Below, in pieces: positions 28,101 through 37,491 of a stretch of 64,000 nt of DNA. The stretch is from the NCBI RefSeq assembly GCF_001439815.1, contig NZ_JYLM01000001.1, forward strand, positions 558,001 to 622,000, read 5' to 3'. Positions within the stretch are counted from its first letter, which is position 1; each line of letters opens with the position of its first letter. A model generated the notes under the pieces. That model worked only from the letters and a program-made list of their open reading frames with translations, had not been told where the DNA came from and ran no database searches. The position numbers and the translations under genes were made by a program. The stretch is from Pseudomonas orientalis. GTDB lineage: Bacteria; Pseudomonadota; Gammaproteobacteria; Pseudomonadales; Pseudomonadaceae.

Positions 28101-29060
28101 ATGAAGCTGCCATTTGCAGGACGTCTTCTCGCTGTCGCCGTGCTTGCCGCCGCATCCGCTGCCCTGCCTCTCTCTTGCGCATTCGCTGACGACGCCGCCG
28201 CCAAACCCAAAGTCGGCCTGGTGATGAAGTCCCTTGCCAACGAATTTTTCGTGACCATGCAAGAGGGCGCCAAGGACTACCAGAAGTCCCACGCCGCCGA
28301 CTTCGACATGATCACCAACGGCATCAAGAACGAAACCGACACCAGCGCGCAGATCGATATCGTCAATCAGATGATCCTGGCCAAGGTCAACGCCATCGTC
28401 ATCGCACCCGCCGACTCCAAGGCGCTGGTCACCGTGCTGAAAAAGGCCTCGGATGCCGGCATCAAGGTGGTCAACATCGACAATCGCCTTGACCCGGACG
28501 TGCTGAAAAGCAAAAAACTCGATATTCCCTTCGTAGGCCCGGACAACCGCAAAGGCTCCAAGCTGGTCGGTGACTACCTGGCCAAGCAACTGGCCGCGGG
28601 CGACAAGGTCGGTATCATCGAAGGCGTTCCGACCACCACCAACGCCCAGCAGCGCACCGCAGGCTTCAAGGATGCGATGGATGCGGCGGGCATGAAGATC
28701 GTCTCCACCCAATCCGGTAACTGGGAAATCGACCAGGGCCAGAAAGTCGCCTCGGCGATGCTGAGCGAATACCCGGACCTCAAGGCATTGTTGGCCGGTA
28801 ACGACAACATGGCCCTGGGCGCCGTCTCCGCCGTACGTGCGGCAGGCAAGGCCGGTAAAGTGCTGGTGGTGGGCTACGACAACATCGAAGCCATCAAGCC
28901 GATGCTGCAGGACGGTCGCGTGCTGGCAACCGCCGACCAGGCCGCGGCCCAGCAAGCCGTGTTCGGCATCCAGAATGCGCTGAAGCTGGTCAAGGGCGAG
29001 AAGGTCGAGGCCACCGATGGCGTGATCGAAACCCCGGTCGAACTCGTCCTCAAGAAGTAA
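28101..29060 (+). CDS. rbsB: Ribose ABC transporter substrate-binding protein
   Basis: The 319-residue periplasmic protein has a signal peptide ending SCAFA before DDAAAKP. The mature protein has the family-2 sugar binding pattern: VGLVMKSLANEFFVTMQEGA, IVIAPADSKALV, NIDNRLDPD, IIEGVPTTTNAQQRTAGF, LLAGNDNMALGAVSA and VVGYDN. The operon order rbsB-A-C-R-K-D and the linked RbsR support ribose as ligand. Confidence 0.94.
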   Translation: MKLPFAGRLLAVAVLAAASAALPLSCAFADDAAAKPKVGLVMKSLANEFFVTMQEGAKDYQKSHAADFDMITNGIKNETDTSAQIDIVNQMILAKVNAIVIAPADSKALVTVLKKASDAGIKVVNIDNRLDPDVLKSKKLDIPFVGPDNRKGSKLVGDYLAKQLAAGDKVGIIEGVPTTTNAQQRTAGFKDAMDAAGMKIVSTQSGNWEIDQGQKVASAMLSEYPDLKALLAGNDNMALGAVSAVRAAGKAGKVLVVGYDNIEAIKPMLQDGRVLATADQAAAQQAVFGIQNALKLVKGEKVEATDGVIETPVELVLKK

Positions 29061-29117
29061 TCCCGGCAGTAGCCAACAGCGCCCGTTCGTCCTGAGCGGG
29101 CGCCTGGAGATTTTCCT

Positions 29118-30671
29118 ATGTCATCTTCCGCCCCGAACGCTGTCCTCTCGGTCAGCGGTATCGGCAAGACCTATGCCCAACCGGTACTGTCCGACGTCAC
29201 GCTCACGCTCAATCGTGGCGAAGTGTTGGCGCTGACCGGTGAAAACGGCGCAGGCAAAAGTACCTTGTCGAAGATCATCGGCGGGCTGGTCACGCCGACC
29301 ACCGGCAACATGCAGTTCAACGGTCAGGATTATCAACCCGCCAGCCGCACCCAGGCCGAAGCGCTGGGGGTGCGCATGGTCATGCAGGAACTCAACCTGC
29401 TACCGACGCTGACGGTGGCTGAAAACCTGTTCCTGCATAACCTGCCCAGCCGTGGTGGCTGGATCAGCCGCAAACAGTTGCGCATTGCCGCGACCGAAGC
29501 CATGGCCCAGGTGGGCCTGGACGCAATCGACCCGGACACCCTGGTGGGCAGCCTGGGCATTGGCCATCAGCAAATGGTCGAGATTGCCCGCAATCTGATC
29601 GGTGATTGCCACGTACTGATTCTCGACGAACCGACGGCGATGCTCACTGCCCGTGAAGTCGAGATGCTGTTCGAACAAATCACCCGCCTGCAGGCCCGAG
29701 GCGTGGCGATCATCTATATTTCGCACCGGCTGGAAGAACTGGCCCGCGTGGCCCAGCGCATTGCCGTATTGCGCGACGGCAAGCTGGTCTGTGTCGAGCC
29801 GATGGCCAATTACAACAGTGAACAGCTGGTGACCCTGATGGTAGGGCGCGAGTTGGGCGAGCACATCGACCTGGGCCCGCGCACCATCGGTGAGCCGGCC
29901 TTGACGGTCAAAGGCCTGACGCGCTCGGACAAGGTGCGCGACGTGTCTTTCCAGGTGCGTGCCGGCGAAATCTACGGTATTTCCGGGCTGATCGGCGCCG
30001 GTCGTACCGAGTTGCTGCGCCTGATTTTCGGTGCCGACCCGGCCGACAGCGGTACGGTGGCGCTGGGGCCGCAGGCCGACGTAGTCAGCATTCGCTCCCC
30101 GGTCGACGCGGTCGCTCATGGCATTGCCCTGATCACCGAAGACCGCAAGGGTGAAGGCCTGCTGCTGACCCAGTCCATCAGCGCCAACATCGCCTTGGGC
30201 AACATGCCGGAAATCTCTGCTGGCGGGCTGGTCAACCGCCGCGATGAAACCGCCCTGGCCAAGCGCCAGATCGACGCCATGCGCATCCGCAGTTCCAGCC
30301 CGGCGCAATTGGTGTCCGAGCTGTCGGGCGGCAACCAGCAGAAAGTGGTGATTGGCCGCTGGCTCGAGCGCGATTGTTCGGTGATGCTGTTTGATGAGCC
30401 TACGCGCGGCATTGATGTCGGCGCCAAGTTCGACATTTATGCCTTGCTCGGCGAGTTGACGCGCCAGGGCAAAGCGCTGGTGGTGGTCTCCAGCGATCTG
30501 CGCGAGCTGATGCTGATCTGTGACCGCATCGGCGTACTGTCTGCCGGACGCCTGATCGAGACATTCGAGCGCGACCGCTGGACCCAGGACGAATTGCTCG
30601 CCGCCGCGTTTGCCGGCTATCAGAAACGTGACGCGCTGCTCAATGAGGCAGCGCCTAGGAATACCCCATGA
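29118..30671 (+). CDS. rbsA: Ribose ABC transporter ATP-binding protein
   Basis: The protein is a tandem ATPase of 517 residues that powers RbsC. The first domain has Walker A GENGAGKSTLSK (about residues 42-53), Q-loop VMQELNL, signature LGIGHQQMVEIARNL and Walker B VLILDEPTAML. The second domain has the degenerate Walker A SGLIGAGRTELLR, signature ELSGGNQQKVVIGRWL and Walker B VMLFDEPTRGID, as usual for sugar importers of this type. It overlaps rbsC by 4 bases. Confidence 0.95.
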   Translation: MSSSAPNAVLSVSGIGKTYAQPVLSDVTLTLNRGEVLALTGENGAGKSTLSKIIGGLVTPTTGNMQFNGQDYQPASRTQAEALGVRMVMQELNLLPTLTVAENLFLHNLPSRGGWISRKQLRIAATEAMAQVGLDAIDPDTLVGSLGIGHQQMVEIARNLIGDCHVLILDEPTAMLTAREVEMLFEQITRLQARGVAIIYISHRLEELARVAQRIAVLRDGKLVCVEPMANYNSEQLVTLMVGRELGEHIDLGPRTIGEPALTVKGLTRSDKVRDVSFQVRAGEIYGISGLIGAGRTELLRLIFGADPADSGTVALGPQADVVSIRSPVDAVAHGIALITEDRKGEGLLLTQSISANIALGNMPEISAGGLVNRRDETALAKRQIDAMRIRSSSPAQLVSELSGGNQQKVVIGRWLERDCSVMLFDEPTRGIDVGAKFDIYALLGELTRQGKALVVVSSDLRELMLICDRIGVLSAGRLIETFERDRWTQDELLAAAFAGYQKRDALLNEAAPRNTP

Positions 30672-31645
30672 AAACAACCACTTCCCCCGGTAAAACCGGC
30701 GGCAACTTCTACGGCCTGGGCACTTACCTGGGGCTGGCGGGCGCGTTGCTGGCGATGATTGCGCTGTTCTCGGTACTCAGCGATCACTTCCTGTCCTACG
30801 ACACGTTCAGCACCCTGGCCAACCAGATCCCGGACCTGATGGTGCTGGCGGTGGGCATGACCTTCATCCTGATCATCGGCGGCATCGACCTCTCGGTAGG
30901 TTCGGTACTGGCGTTGGCGGCGTCGGCGGTCAGCGTGGCGATTCTGAGCTGGGGCTGGAGCGTATTGCCGGCTGCCGTGCTGGGCATGGGCTGCGCCGCA
31001 TTGGCCGGCACGCTTACCGGTTCCATCACTGTGGCCTGGCGTATTCCCTCGTTTATCGTGTCCCTTGGCGTGCTGGAGATGGCCCGGGGGGTGGCTTACC
31101 AGATGACCGGCTCGCGCACCGCTTACATCGGTGACTCGTTTGCCTGGCTGTCCAACCCGATCGCGTTCGGGATCTCTCCGTCGTTCATCATTGCGTTGCT
31201 GGTGATCATCGCCGCCCAACTGGTACTGACCCGCACCGTGTTCGGTCGCTACCTGATCGGCATCGGTACCAACGAAGAAGCGGTGCGCCTGGCCGGCATC
31301 AACCCCAAGCCCTACAAGATCCTGGTGTTCAGCCTGATGGGCCTGCTCGCAGGTGTGGCCGCGCTGTTCCAGATCTCGCGCCTGGAAGCGGCGGACCCGA
31401 ATGCCGGCTCAGGCCTGGAATTGCAAGTGATCGCCGCCGTGGTGATCGGCGGTACCAGCCTGATGGGCGGGCGCGGCTCGGTCATCAGCACGTTCTTTGG
31501 TGTGCTGATTATTTCGGTACTGGCGGCGGGCCTGGCGCAGATCGGCGCGACGGAACCCACGAAACGCATCATTACCGGTGCGGTGATCGTGATTGCCGTC
31601 GTCCTTGATACTTACCGCAGCCAGCGCGCCAGTCGGCGGGGCTGA
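30668..31645 (+). CDS. rbsC: Ribose ABC transporter permease
   Basis: The 325-residue inner-membrane permease has eight to ten hydrophobic segments. The family motif IIGGIDLSVGSVLALAASA follows the third segment, and the ATPase-contact loop IGTNEEAVRLAGINPKPYKI lies near residue 205. Translation is coupled to rbsA (ATGA). The rbsR start follows 3 bases after its stop. Confidence 0.94.
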   Translation: MKTTTSPGKTGGNFYGLGTYLGLAGALLAMIALFSVLSDHFLSYDTFSTLANQIPDLMVLAVGMTFILIIGGIDLSVGSVLALAASAVSVAILSWGWSVLPAAVLGMGCAALAGTLTGSITVAWRIPSFIVSLGVLEMARGVAYQMTGSRTAYIGDSFAWLSNPIAFGISPSFIIALLVIIAAQLVLTRTVFGRYLIGIGTNEEAVRLAGINPKPYKILVFSLMGLLAGVAALFQISRLEAADPNAGSGLELQVIAAVVIGGTSLMGGRGSVISTFFGVLIISVLAAGLAQIGATEPTKRIITGAVIVIAVVLDTYRSQRASRRG

Positions 31646-31648
31646 ACC

Positions 31649-32671
31649 ATGGCAACGATCAAGGATGTGGCGGCGCTCGCGGGCATTTCCTACACCACGG
31701 TGTCCCATGTGGTGAACAAGACGCGGCCGGTCAGCGAGCCGGTGCGCGTCAAGGTCGAGGCGGCGATCAAGCAGTTGGACTATGTGCCCAGTGCGGTAGC
31801 CCGCTCACTCAAGGCCAAGACCACGGCGACGATCGGGCTGCTGGTGCCCAACAGCCTCAACCCGTATTTCGCCGAATTGGCCCGGGGCATTGAGGATTAC
31901 TGCGAGCGCAATGGCTATTGCGTGATCCTGTGCAACTCCGACGACAACGCCGAAAAGCAGCGCAGCTATTTACGCGTGCTGCTGGAGAAACGCGTCGACG
32001 GCTTGATCGTGACCTCGGTGGGCGGCGATGACAGCGGCCTTGCCGCTGGCTTGAGTGCGGTGCGCACCCCGATGGTGATCGTCGACCGGGCACTGGACGG
32101 TATCAATGTCGATCTGGTGCGCATCGATCATGAAGAGGGGGCTTACCTGGCCACCCGGCACTTGCTTGAGCTGGGCCATCGAGACATCGCCTGCATCGCC
32201 GGCCCCGCCCATACCCGCGTGGCGCAGATGCGCCTGGCAGGCTATCGGCGTGCGCTGCGCGAGGCGGGTGTTGAAACAGCGGCCGAGCGCATCCGGGAAA
32301 GTGATTTCACCAGCACCGGCGGTTATGCCGCTGCCGTGCATTTGCTTGCGCAGCAACCACCCAGTGCGATTTTTGCTTGCAACGACATGATCGGTTTTGG
32401 CGTGCTTCGCGCCGCAGCAGAGCGCAATATCCGCGTGCCGGGCGAGCTGTCGGTGATTGGTTTCGATGACATTCAAATGGGTCGCTACGTCTATCCGGCG
32501 CTGACCACGGTCGGGCAGTCGATCGTACAACTGGGCGAGACAGCGGCCGAATTATTACTGCGACGTATAGCGACACCCCAACTGCCGGTCGATCAACGCA
32601 TCGTGACGCCAAGTATTGTCTTGCGTGAGTCGACGGCGCCGTTGGCGGGTGTTTTTGCCCAATACCGCTGA
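31649..32671 (+). CDS. rbsR: Ribose operon repressor, LacI family
   Basis: The 340-residue protein has an N-terminal LacI helix-turn-helix (TIKDVAALAGISYTTVSHVV) and hinge helix (PSAVARSLK), then a periplasmic-binding-protein-like effector domain (GLLVPNSLNPYFAELARGIE, IFACNDMIGFGVLRAA, SVIGFDDI). It is encoded inside the operon it should control, between permease and kinase, so repression is autoregulated through the palindrome at 28031. Confidence 0.94.
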   Translation: MATIKDVAALAGISYTTVSHVVNKTRPVSEPVRVKVEAAIKQLDYVPSAVARSLKAKTTATIGLLVPNSLNPYFAELARGIEDYCERNGYCVILCNSDDNAEKQRSYLRVLLEKRVDGLIVTSVGGDDSGLAAGLSAVRTPMVIVDRALDGINVDLVRIDHEEGAYLATRHLLELGHRDIACIAGPAHTRVAQMRLAGYRRALREAGVETAAERIRESDFTSTGGYAAAVHLLAQQPPSAIFACNDMIGFGVLRAAAERNIRVPGELSVIGFDDIQMGRYVYPALTTVGQSIVQLGETAAELLLRRIATPQLPVDQRIVTPSIVLRESTAPLAGVFAQYR

Positions 32672-32694
32672 ACCGAATTGATGAGTACTGATGT

Positions 32695-33612
32695 ATGCCA
32701 GCAAAAGTAGTGGTAGTAGGCAGCTTGAACATGGACCTGGTCACCCGCGCCAGTCGCTTGCCGCGTGCCGGTGAAACGCTGATCGGCCAGACGTTTTCCA
32801 CCGTGCCCGGTGGCAAGGGCGCCAATCAGGCCGTCGCCCTGGCGCGCCTCGGGGCGGATGTGGCGATGATCGGCTGCGTCGGCAGCGATGCCTATGGCGG
32901 CCAATTGCGCGATGCGCTCTTGGTCGAAGGTATCGATTGCCACGCCATCAGCACGGTGGAAGGCTCCAGTGGTGTCGCGCTGATCGTGGTGGATGACAGC
33001 AGCCAGAACGCGATTGTGATTGTGGCGGGCAGTAACGGCCAGTTGACGCCCCAATCGCTGACGGCCTGCGATGCCGTATTGCAGGCTGGCGACGTGATCA
33101 TTTGCCAGCTTGAAGTGCCGATGGACACCGTCGGGCATACGCTCAAGCGCGGCCGCGAGCTGGGCAAAACGGTGATCCTCAACCCGGCGCCGGCCAGCGG
33201 GCCCTTGCCGGCCGAGTGGTATGCCTCGATCGACTACCTGATTCCCAACGAAAGTGAAGCCAGCGCCTTGAGCGGCGTGGCGGTCGATTCGCTCGACAGC
33301 GCCAAGCTCGCCGCGACGGCGCTGATCAAGGCCGGCGCCGGTAAAGTCATCATCACCCTTGGCGCTCAGGGGGCACTGTTTGCTGACGGCAACAGCTTCG
33401 AGCACCTGGCCGCACCCAAGGTGCGGGCAGTGGACACCACCGCTGCCGGCGATACCTTCGTGGGTGGCTTTGCCGCCGCGCTGGCGGCCGGCAAGAGCGA
33501 AGCCGAGGCCATCCGTTTTGGCCAGGTCGCTGCAGCGTTGTCGGTGACCCGTGCCGGCGCCCAGCCTTCCATTCCTACACTGCACGACGTACAAGGTTTT
33601 GTGCCCTCATGA
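32695..33612 (+). CDS. rbsK: Ribokinase
   Basis: Ribokinase phosphorylates ribose to ribose-5-phosphate. The 305-residue PfkB-family protein begins [18 protein letters not shown], with the sugar-binding [18 protein letters not shown] at about residue 41 and the C-terminal ATP/catalytic motif [18 protein letters not shown] with the catalytic Asp at about residue 251. Its stop overlaps rbsD by 4 bases. Confidence 0.95.
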   Translation: MPAKVVVVGSLNMDLVTRASRLPRAGETLIGQTFSTVPGGKGANQAVALARLGADVAMIGCVGSDAYGGQLRDALLVEGIDCHAISTVEGSSGVALIVVDDSSQNAIVIVAGSNGQLTPQSLTACDAVLQAGDVIICQLEVPMDTVGHTLKRGRELGKTVILNPAPASGPLPAEWYASIDYLIPNESEASALSGVAVDSLDSAKLAATALIKAGAGKVIITLGAQGALFADGNSFEHLAAPKVRAVDTTAAGDTFVGGFAAALAAGKSEAEAIRFGQVAAALSVTRAGAQPSIPTLHDVQGFVPS

Positions 33613-34013
33613 AAAAGACACCTCTGCTCAATATCGCCCTGTCCCGCGTGATCGCGTCATTGGGGCACGGCGACGTCCTGGTCATCGGGGATGCCGGCCT
33701 GCCGGTGCCTCCCGGCGTGGAATTGATCGACCTGGCGCTGACCCAGGGCATTCCGGATTTCATCAGCACCCTGCGCGTCGTGCTCAGCGAAATGCAGGTG
33801 GAAAGCCACGTGCTGGCTGAAGAAATCCTGCTCAAGCAGCCTCCCGCGCTGGTCGCGCTCAACGCGCTGGCAGAGCAGGCTGCGCTGGGCGAGCGACGCC
33901 TGCTCAGTCATGAGGCGTTCAAGCAATTAAGCGGCAGGGCGCGCGCGATCGTGCGCACCGGCGAATGTCAGCCTTACTGCAATATCGCGCTGGTATCCGG
34001 CGTAACCTTCTAG
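33609..34013 (+). CDS. rbsD: D-ribose pyranase
   Basis: RbsD interconverts beta-pyranose and beta-furanose forms of ribose so that the kinase can use the sugar. The 134-residue protein has the family start [20 protein letters not shown] with the catalytic His in GHGD (about residue 20), DAGLPVP, and the C-terminal [18 protein letters not shown]. Its start overlaps rbsK. Confidence 0.95.
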   Translation: MKKTPLLNIALSRVIASLGHGDVLVIGDAGLPVPPGVELIDLALTQGIPDFISTLRVVLSEMQVESHVLAEEILLKQPPALVALNALAEQAALGERRLLSHEAFKQLSGRARAIVRTGECQPYCNIALVSGVTF

Positions 34014-34039
34014 AGTCTCCCTACGACAAGGAGTGTTTT

Positions 34040-35068
34040 ATGCAACGTGGTCTTCCCTCTCTGAAAAATCTGTTCCGGAGTGTTCTGCTTTTGTCCGCGC
34101 TCACTGCTGCAAGCGCCCAGGCGGCGGAAAAAATCGACCTGATCATCGATACCGACCCAGGTGCTGACGATGTGGTTGCCTTGCTGTTCGCCATGGCTTC
34201 CCCGGAAGAACTGAACATTCGCGCACTGACAACGGTGGCCGGTAACGTGCGCCTGGACAAAACCTCCCGCAACGCCCGCCTGGCGCGCGAGTGGGCAGGG
34301 CGCGAGGACATTCCGGTTTACGCGGGGGCGCCAGCGCCGCTGCTGCGCAAGCCGATTTATGCCGAGAATATCCACGGCAAGGAAGGTATCTCCGGCGTCA
34401 CCGTGCATGAGCCGAAACAAGGCCTGGCTGAAGGCAATGCCGTGGATTACCTGATCAAGACCCTGACGAGCGCCAAACCCCACAGCATCACCATCGCCAT
34501 GCTCGGCCCGCAGACCAACCTGGCCCTGGCGTTGACCCAGGCGCCGGAAATCACCCAGGGCATCAAGGAAGTGGTGGTGATGGGCGGTGCGCACTTCAAT
34601 GGCGGCAATATCACGCCAGTGGCCGAGTTCAACCTGTTCGCCGACCCGGTGGCTGCAGAAATTGTGCTTAAAAGTGGCGTGAAGTTGACCTACCTGCCGT
34701 TGGACGTCACTCACAAGGTGCTGACCAGCGAAGCGCGTCTGAAGAAGATTGCAGACCTGAACAACAACGCGAGCAAGGTCGTCAGCAATATCCTGAACGA
34801 GTACGTCAAGGGCGACATGGAACACTACGGCATTCCTGGCGGCCCGGTGCATGACGCCACGGTGGTCGCCTACTTGCTCAAGCCATCGCTGTTCAGTGGT
34901 CGCCAGGTCAACGTGGTCGTCGACAGCCGGGAAGGCCCGACCTTCGGCCAGACCATTGTCGATTGGTATGACGGCCTGAAGCAGGAGAAGAACGCGTTCT
35001 GGGTCGAAAACGGCGATGCCCAGGGCTTCTTCGATCTGCTGACCGAACGCCTGGCGCGCTTGAAGTAA
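34040..35068 (+). CDS. Exported inosine-uridine preferring nucleoside hydrolase
   Basis: The 342-residue precursor starts at ATG 34040 (AAGGAG 9 bases upstream) and has a signal peptide (FRSVLLLSALTAASAQA before AEKID). The catalytic Asp cluster DTDPGADDVVALLFA follows the cleavage site, and NLFADPVAAEIVL and GGPVHDATVVAYLL are the other family motifs. Nucleoside hydrolases split nucleosides to base and ribose. Placed 26 bases after rbsD, the exported enzyme would release ribose in the periplasm for RbsBAC. Confidence 0.93.
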   Translation: MQRGLPSLKNLFRSVLLLSALTAASAQAAEKIDLIIDTDPGADDVVALLFAMASPEELNIRALTTVAGNVRLDKTSRNARLAREWAGREDIPVYAGAPAPLLRKPIYAENIHGKEGISGVTVHEPKQGLAEGNAVDYLIKTLTSAKPHSITIAMLGPQTNLALALTQAPEITQGIKEVVVMGGAHFNGGNITPVAEFNLFADPVAAEIVLKSGVKLTYLPLDVTHKVLTSEARLKKIADLNNNASKVVSNILNEYVKGDMEHYGIPGGPVHDATVVAYLLKPSLFSGRQVNVVVDSREGPTFGQTIVDWYDGLKQEKNAFWVENGDAQGFFDLLTERLARLK

Positions 35069-35076
35069 ACCGCTTG

Positions 35077-35098
35077 CCGGTCGGCGTTCGCCGGCCGG
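35077..35098. terminator. Hairpin at the end of the rbs operon
   Basis: CCGGTCGGC-GTTC-GCCGGCCGG forms a 9-bp GC stem with one T-G pair, 8 bases after the nucleoside hydrolase stop, followed by TTCATT. It also abuts the converging gene at 35100. Confidence 0.6.
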
Positions 35099-35099
35099 T

Positions 35100-35306
35100 T
35101 CATTCGCGCTCTTGTGCGCCCATGTGGTCGGCCGGGTATTTCTCGAATACCTGGCCAATGAAGGCTTGAGCGCCCTGGGTGCCGAGCTCCTTGACCAGCA
35201 GGTCGATCCCAATGATCGCCAACTCCTCCGCACTACCGGGGCTGTAGGAGCTTTGCCCCTGGGGCCATTTGGCTTTGATATCGGCTTGGAGCGTTACGGT
35301 GGTCAT
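35100..35306 (-). CDS. Small conserved hypothetical protein
   Basis: The 68-residue soluble acidic protein begins MTTVTLQADIKAKWPQGQSS and contains IIGIDLLVKELGTQGAQAFI. No known domain, signal or membrane segment is seen. The ribosome binding site is poor. I prefer this frame over the opposite one because it starts and ends cleanly and has a natural amino-acid composition, and the family seems to occur in Pseudomonas. Confidence 0.6.
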   Translation of the reverse strand: MTTVTLQADIKAKWPQGQSSYSPGSAEELAIIGIDLLVKELGTQGAQAFIGQVFEKYPADHMGAQERE

Positions 35307-35462
35307 GGGGGATCTCGCGGGCTGTAAGTACTGGGCAATGCGCTGGCGTGCGGCTGCAGCGGGCGCAGTTAAGCATTTTGCGCGGGGTTTGGCACTGCTA
35401 CTTAGGCATGAGGGAAGGGGTGTGCGACACTGTCGGCCTGTTTATTGGCCGGGAAATACCGC

Positions 35463-35771
35463 GTGCAGATCGATTTGAATAAGCCTGAGAGCCTTACGCT
35501 GGCAGCCGTGCGCCAACTGATTGCCAGTGCCAGTGACGATGAGCATACCCAACTGCGGGTCACCAAGGCCGGCATCGCCTATATCTCTTCAGGGAAGGTT
35601 GTAGGCGGTGTAGATATCGACGGGCTGCTGTTTCGCTTGGAAACCTGGGCGAAGGGATCCGGGTATGTAGGAAATGTGGCTGCCAGTGACGAGGTCTGGG
35701 TGACGCAGATTTTCAACGCGCTGAAGCAGAACTGGCCTGAGCCGTCGTCCGACTACATCGATATCTACTGA
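35463..35771 (+). CDS. Conserved hypothetical protein
   Basis: GTG 35463 with GGGAAA upstream gives 102 residues beginning VQIDLNKPESLTLAAVRQLI, followed by LRVTKAGIAYISSGKVVGGV and a C-terminus ending SSDYIDIY. It is soluble and has no recognised motif. An earlier TTG at 35445 is in frame. I do not recognise the family. Confidence 0.65.
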   Translation: MQIDLNKPESLTLAAVRQLIASASDDEHTQLRVTKAGIAYISSGKVVGGVDIDGLLFRLETWAKGSGYVGNVAASDEVWVTQIFNALKQNWPEPSSDYIDIY

Positions 35772-35916
35772 ACATGTTCATATCTGGTCACGATTGACTG
35801 GACGCTTGCCTGGCGTGACTCAGGCAGACTTGTCTATGAGGCGTTAACGTCTTGAAACCAATCGGTTCAATCGCTGTCGCACGATCTCTGTTCACTTTTT
35901 TATCATAGGAGGCTTC

Positions 35917-36237
35917 ATGCCTTGGAAGCTCGCATCATTCGGTACTTTGTTGGCGGCGCTCGCGTTGGCGGGTTGCAGCACCCCGGGTGCCTCTGAGCCA
36001 GGCAAAGATGCCACCGTGACCGATGCCGGTCATAGCCGCTGTGAGTCGAAGGCCGCCGAGTACACCGTCGGCCAGAAAGCCTCGCCTCAACTGCTGGAGC
36101 AGGCGCGTACCCGTGCCGGTGCGCAGAATGCGCGCATCCTCAAGCCTAACGATATGATCACGCTGGAGTATCGCTCCGACCGCCTGAACCTGAACACCGA
36201 CGATAATCTGGTGATCACGCGGGTCAATTGCGGCTGA
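35917..36237 (+). CDS. I78-family peptidase inhibitor-like lipoprotein
   Basis: The 106-residue protein has a lipoprotein signal (GTLLAALALAGC, Cys20). The C-terminal I78 domain has SPQLLEQARTRAGAQNARIL and a final LNLNTDDNLVITRVNCG with the binding-loop motif of small periplasmic protease inhibitors. AGGAGG lies 8 bases before the ATG. Inhibition is not proven. Confidence 0.85.
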   Translation: MPWKLASFGTLLAALALAGCSTPGASEPGKDATVTDAGHSRCESKAAEYTVGQKASPQLLEQARTRAGAQNARILKPNDMITLEYRSDRLNLNTDDNLVITRVNCG

Positions 36238-36263
36238 TAGCCTGCGGCTTTTGCAGCGTCCAT

Positions 36264-36295
36264 AAAAAACCCCGTCACATGGACGGGGTTTTTTT
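36264..36295. terminator. Bidirectional intrinsic terminator
   Basis: AAAAAACCCCGTC, a five-base loop, then GACGGGGTTTTTTT. The A- and T-runs on both sides let it serve the I78 gene on + and the cold-shock gene on -. Confidence 0.9.
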
Positions 36296-36309
36296 AGCTC
36301 AGCGGAGAA

Positions 36310-36522
36310 TTACTCGCCGCGAACCTGTGCAGCTTGCATACCCTTTTGGCCTTTCTCAGCCACGAAGGAAACGGTTTGGCCTTCTTTCAGGCTTTTGAAA
36401 CCGTCGCTTTCGATAGCTTTGAAGTGTACGAACAGGTCGTCACCGCCACCTTGAGGAGTGATGAAGCCGAAGCCTTTTTCATCGTTGAACCATTTAACGG
36501 TGCCGGTTTGGCGATTAGACAT
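36310..36522 (-). CDS. Cold-shock protein, CspA family
   Basis: The 70-residue single-strand nucleic-acid-binding protein has the RNP1 motif KGFGFI and RNP2 motif LFVHF, starting [23 protein letters not shown] 36522 has GGAG 8 bases upstream. The 289-base gap upstream may hold a long leader, as for cspA-type genes; it contains a hairpin AGCCCCG/CGGGGCT at 36680-36698. The exact paralogue is not assigned. Confidence 0.95.
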   Translation of the reverse strand: MSNRQTGTVKWFNDEKGFGFITPQGGGDDLFVHFKAIESDGFKSLKEGQTVSFVAEKGQKGMQAAQVRGE

Positions 36523-36811
36523 GGTGTATCTCCAAGAAACATATATTTTCAGTAGTGCTGTGCTGCTCAGGCCAACTGGGCACACAGGGCTATCATAGTC
36601 GAAATGTTCGACTTGGGAGCCCCCCCAAGGCACTGTTTGCTTATCAATAGCGTTGCCTTGAGTCTCGATTCCAGCTGAGAGCCCCGATTTACGGGGCTTT
36701 GCTGCGAAATATCAGCTATTAAAAAAAGCCGTAAAAGCTACGTAATTTGTGAGAAATAGCAGTTTTCAGGCTGTTTTTTTGGCAAAACAGATGTCCGATC
36801 TGCAGGCGTTC

Positions 36812-37126
36812 TTACTTTTTCTTGACGACCTTGCAGGACGAAATAGCTGCGACCGCTTTGTTCTTGAGCTCCGCGCTGGCGTTCTGATTGGTCATCAATT
36901 CCTTGATTTCCGCAGTGCTCAATTCGGCGTTGATCTTGTCGGCGCCACATTCGCAGTGGGCTTTGGCAGTTTTGACGTCCACATTCTGGCTGGCCGCAGT
37001 GCTGCAGTCTTGGACGAAGGCGTCACGGGCGCCGGCCGGCCAGTTCGATGGCGCAGCGGCTTGCGCGCCGAGCGAAAGGAATGCCAGGGAAGCGGCGAGG
37101 GCGAGGGTCGAGGTAAAACGCATCAT
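36812..37126 (-). CDS. Small secreted cysteine-containing protein, unknown function
   Basis: ATG 37126 with AAGGAG upstream gives 104 residues: a signal peptide (FTSTLALAASLAFLSLGAQA), then a mature part with four Cys (DCSTAA, HCECGAD, SSCKV) and a Lys-rich tail ending KVVKKK. The Cys spacing suggests two disulfides. The distribution CxC within AHCECG may bind metal. I do not recognise the family. A small hairpin with TTTT (36784-36802) follows on the - strand. Confidence 0.75.
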   Translation of the reverse strand: MMRFTSTLALAASLAFLSLGAQAAAPSNWPAGARDAFVQDCSTAASQNVDVKTAKAHCECGADKINAELSTAEIKELMTNQNASAELKNKAVAAISSCKVVKKK

Positions 37127-37491
37127 GGGATGCTCCTTTGGGTCGAGGACGAACGGCGATTCTCGGGGTGTTTGAGGCGTGACGTACAGCTCAAGTTCAC
37201 TTTCGCGGCCATAAAGCCTGGAATTTGCCTTTACCCCGGTCGTGTCGGCGCGATGACCGTTCATCTGTGTTAGCATCGTGAGCTTGGCTCTTTCCAGGTG
37301 TGCCATTTGCCACCTTGCCAGGGCTATTTTTGTTCACTCCAGTCACTCTGGTTCGATTATCGGTTGGCCGAAAGGCTCCTGCCGCTGTAAGGCAGGCGTT
37401 CAGCATTGAACGGCCTGGTGTTGGATCTTGTACTGGCTCATCCCAACCCACGTGACCTTTGGTAGGGGTCACCACTAGGAGAGGAGGCGCC
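37127..37491. promoter_or_regulatory. thrS upstream/leader region
   Basis: The 365-base gap has no gene. Near the thrS start it holds two inverted repeats, CCTGCC/GGCAGG (37378-37396) and GTGACC/GGTCAC (37452-37472). The second ends 9 bases before the AGGAGAGGAGG ribosome binding site. In E. coli, ThrRS represses its own mRNA by binding a tRNA-like leader; whether these hairpins do the same is unknown. Confidence 0.4.

Noticed and set aside
35112..35327. A + strand frame opposite the 35100-35306 gene
   Set aside because: The - strand frame has a better composition and clean ends; the + frame has no ribosome binding site and lies in the rbs operon terminator region.
36680..36698. AGCCCCG/CGGGGCT hairpin as a terminator
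   Set aside because: No gene ends in front of it on the strand with the T-residues, and no T-run follows on the other. It is more likely part of the cold-shock leader or promoter region.
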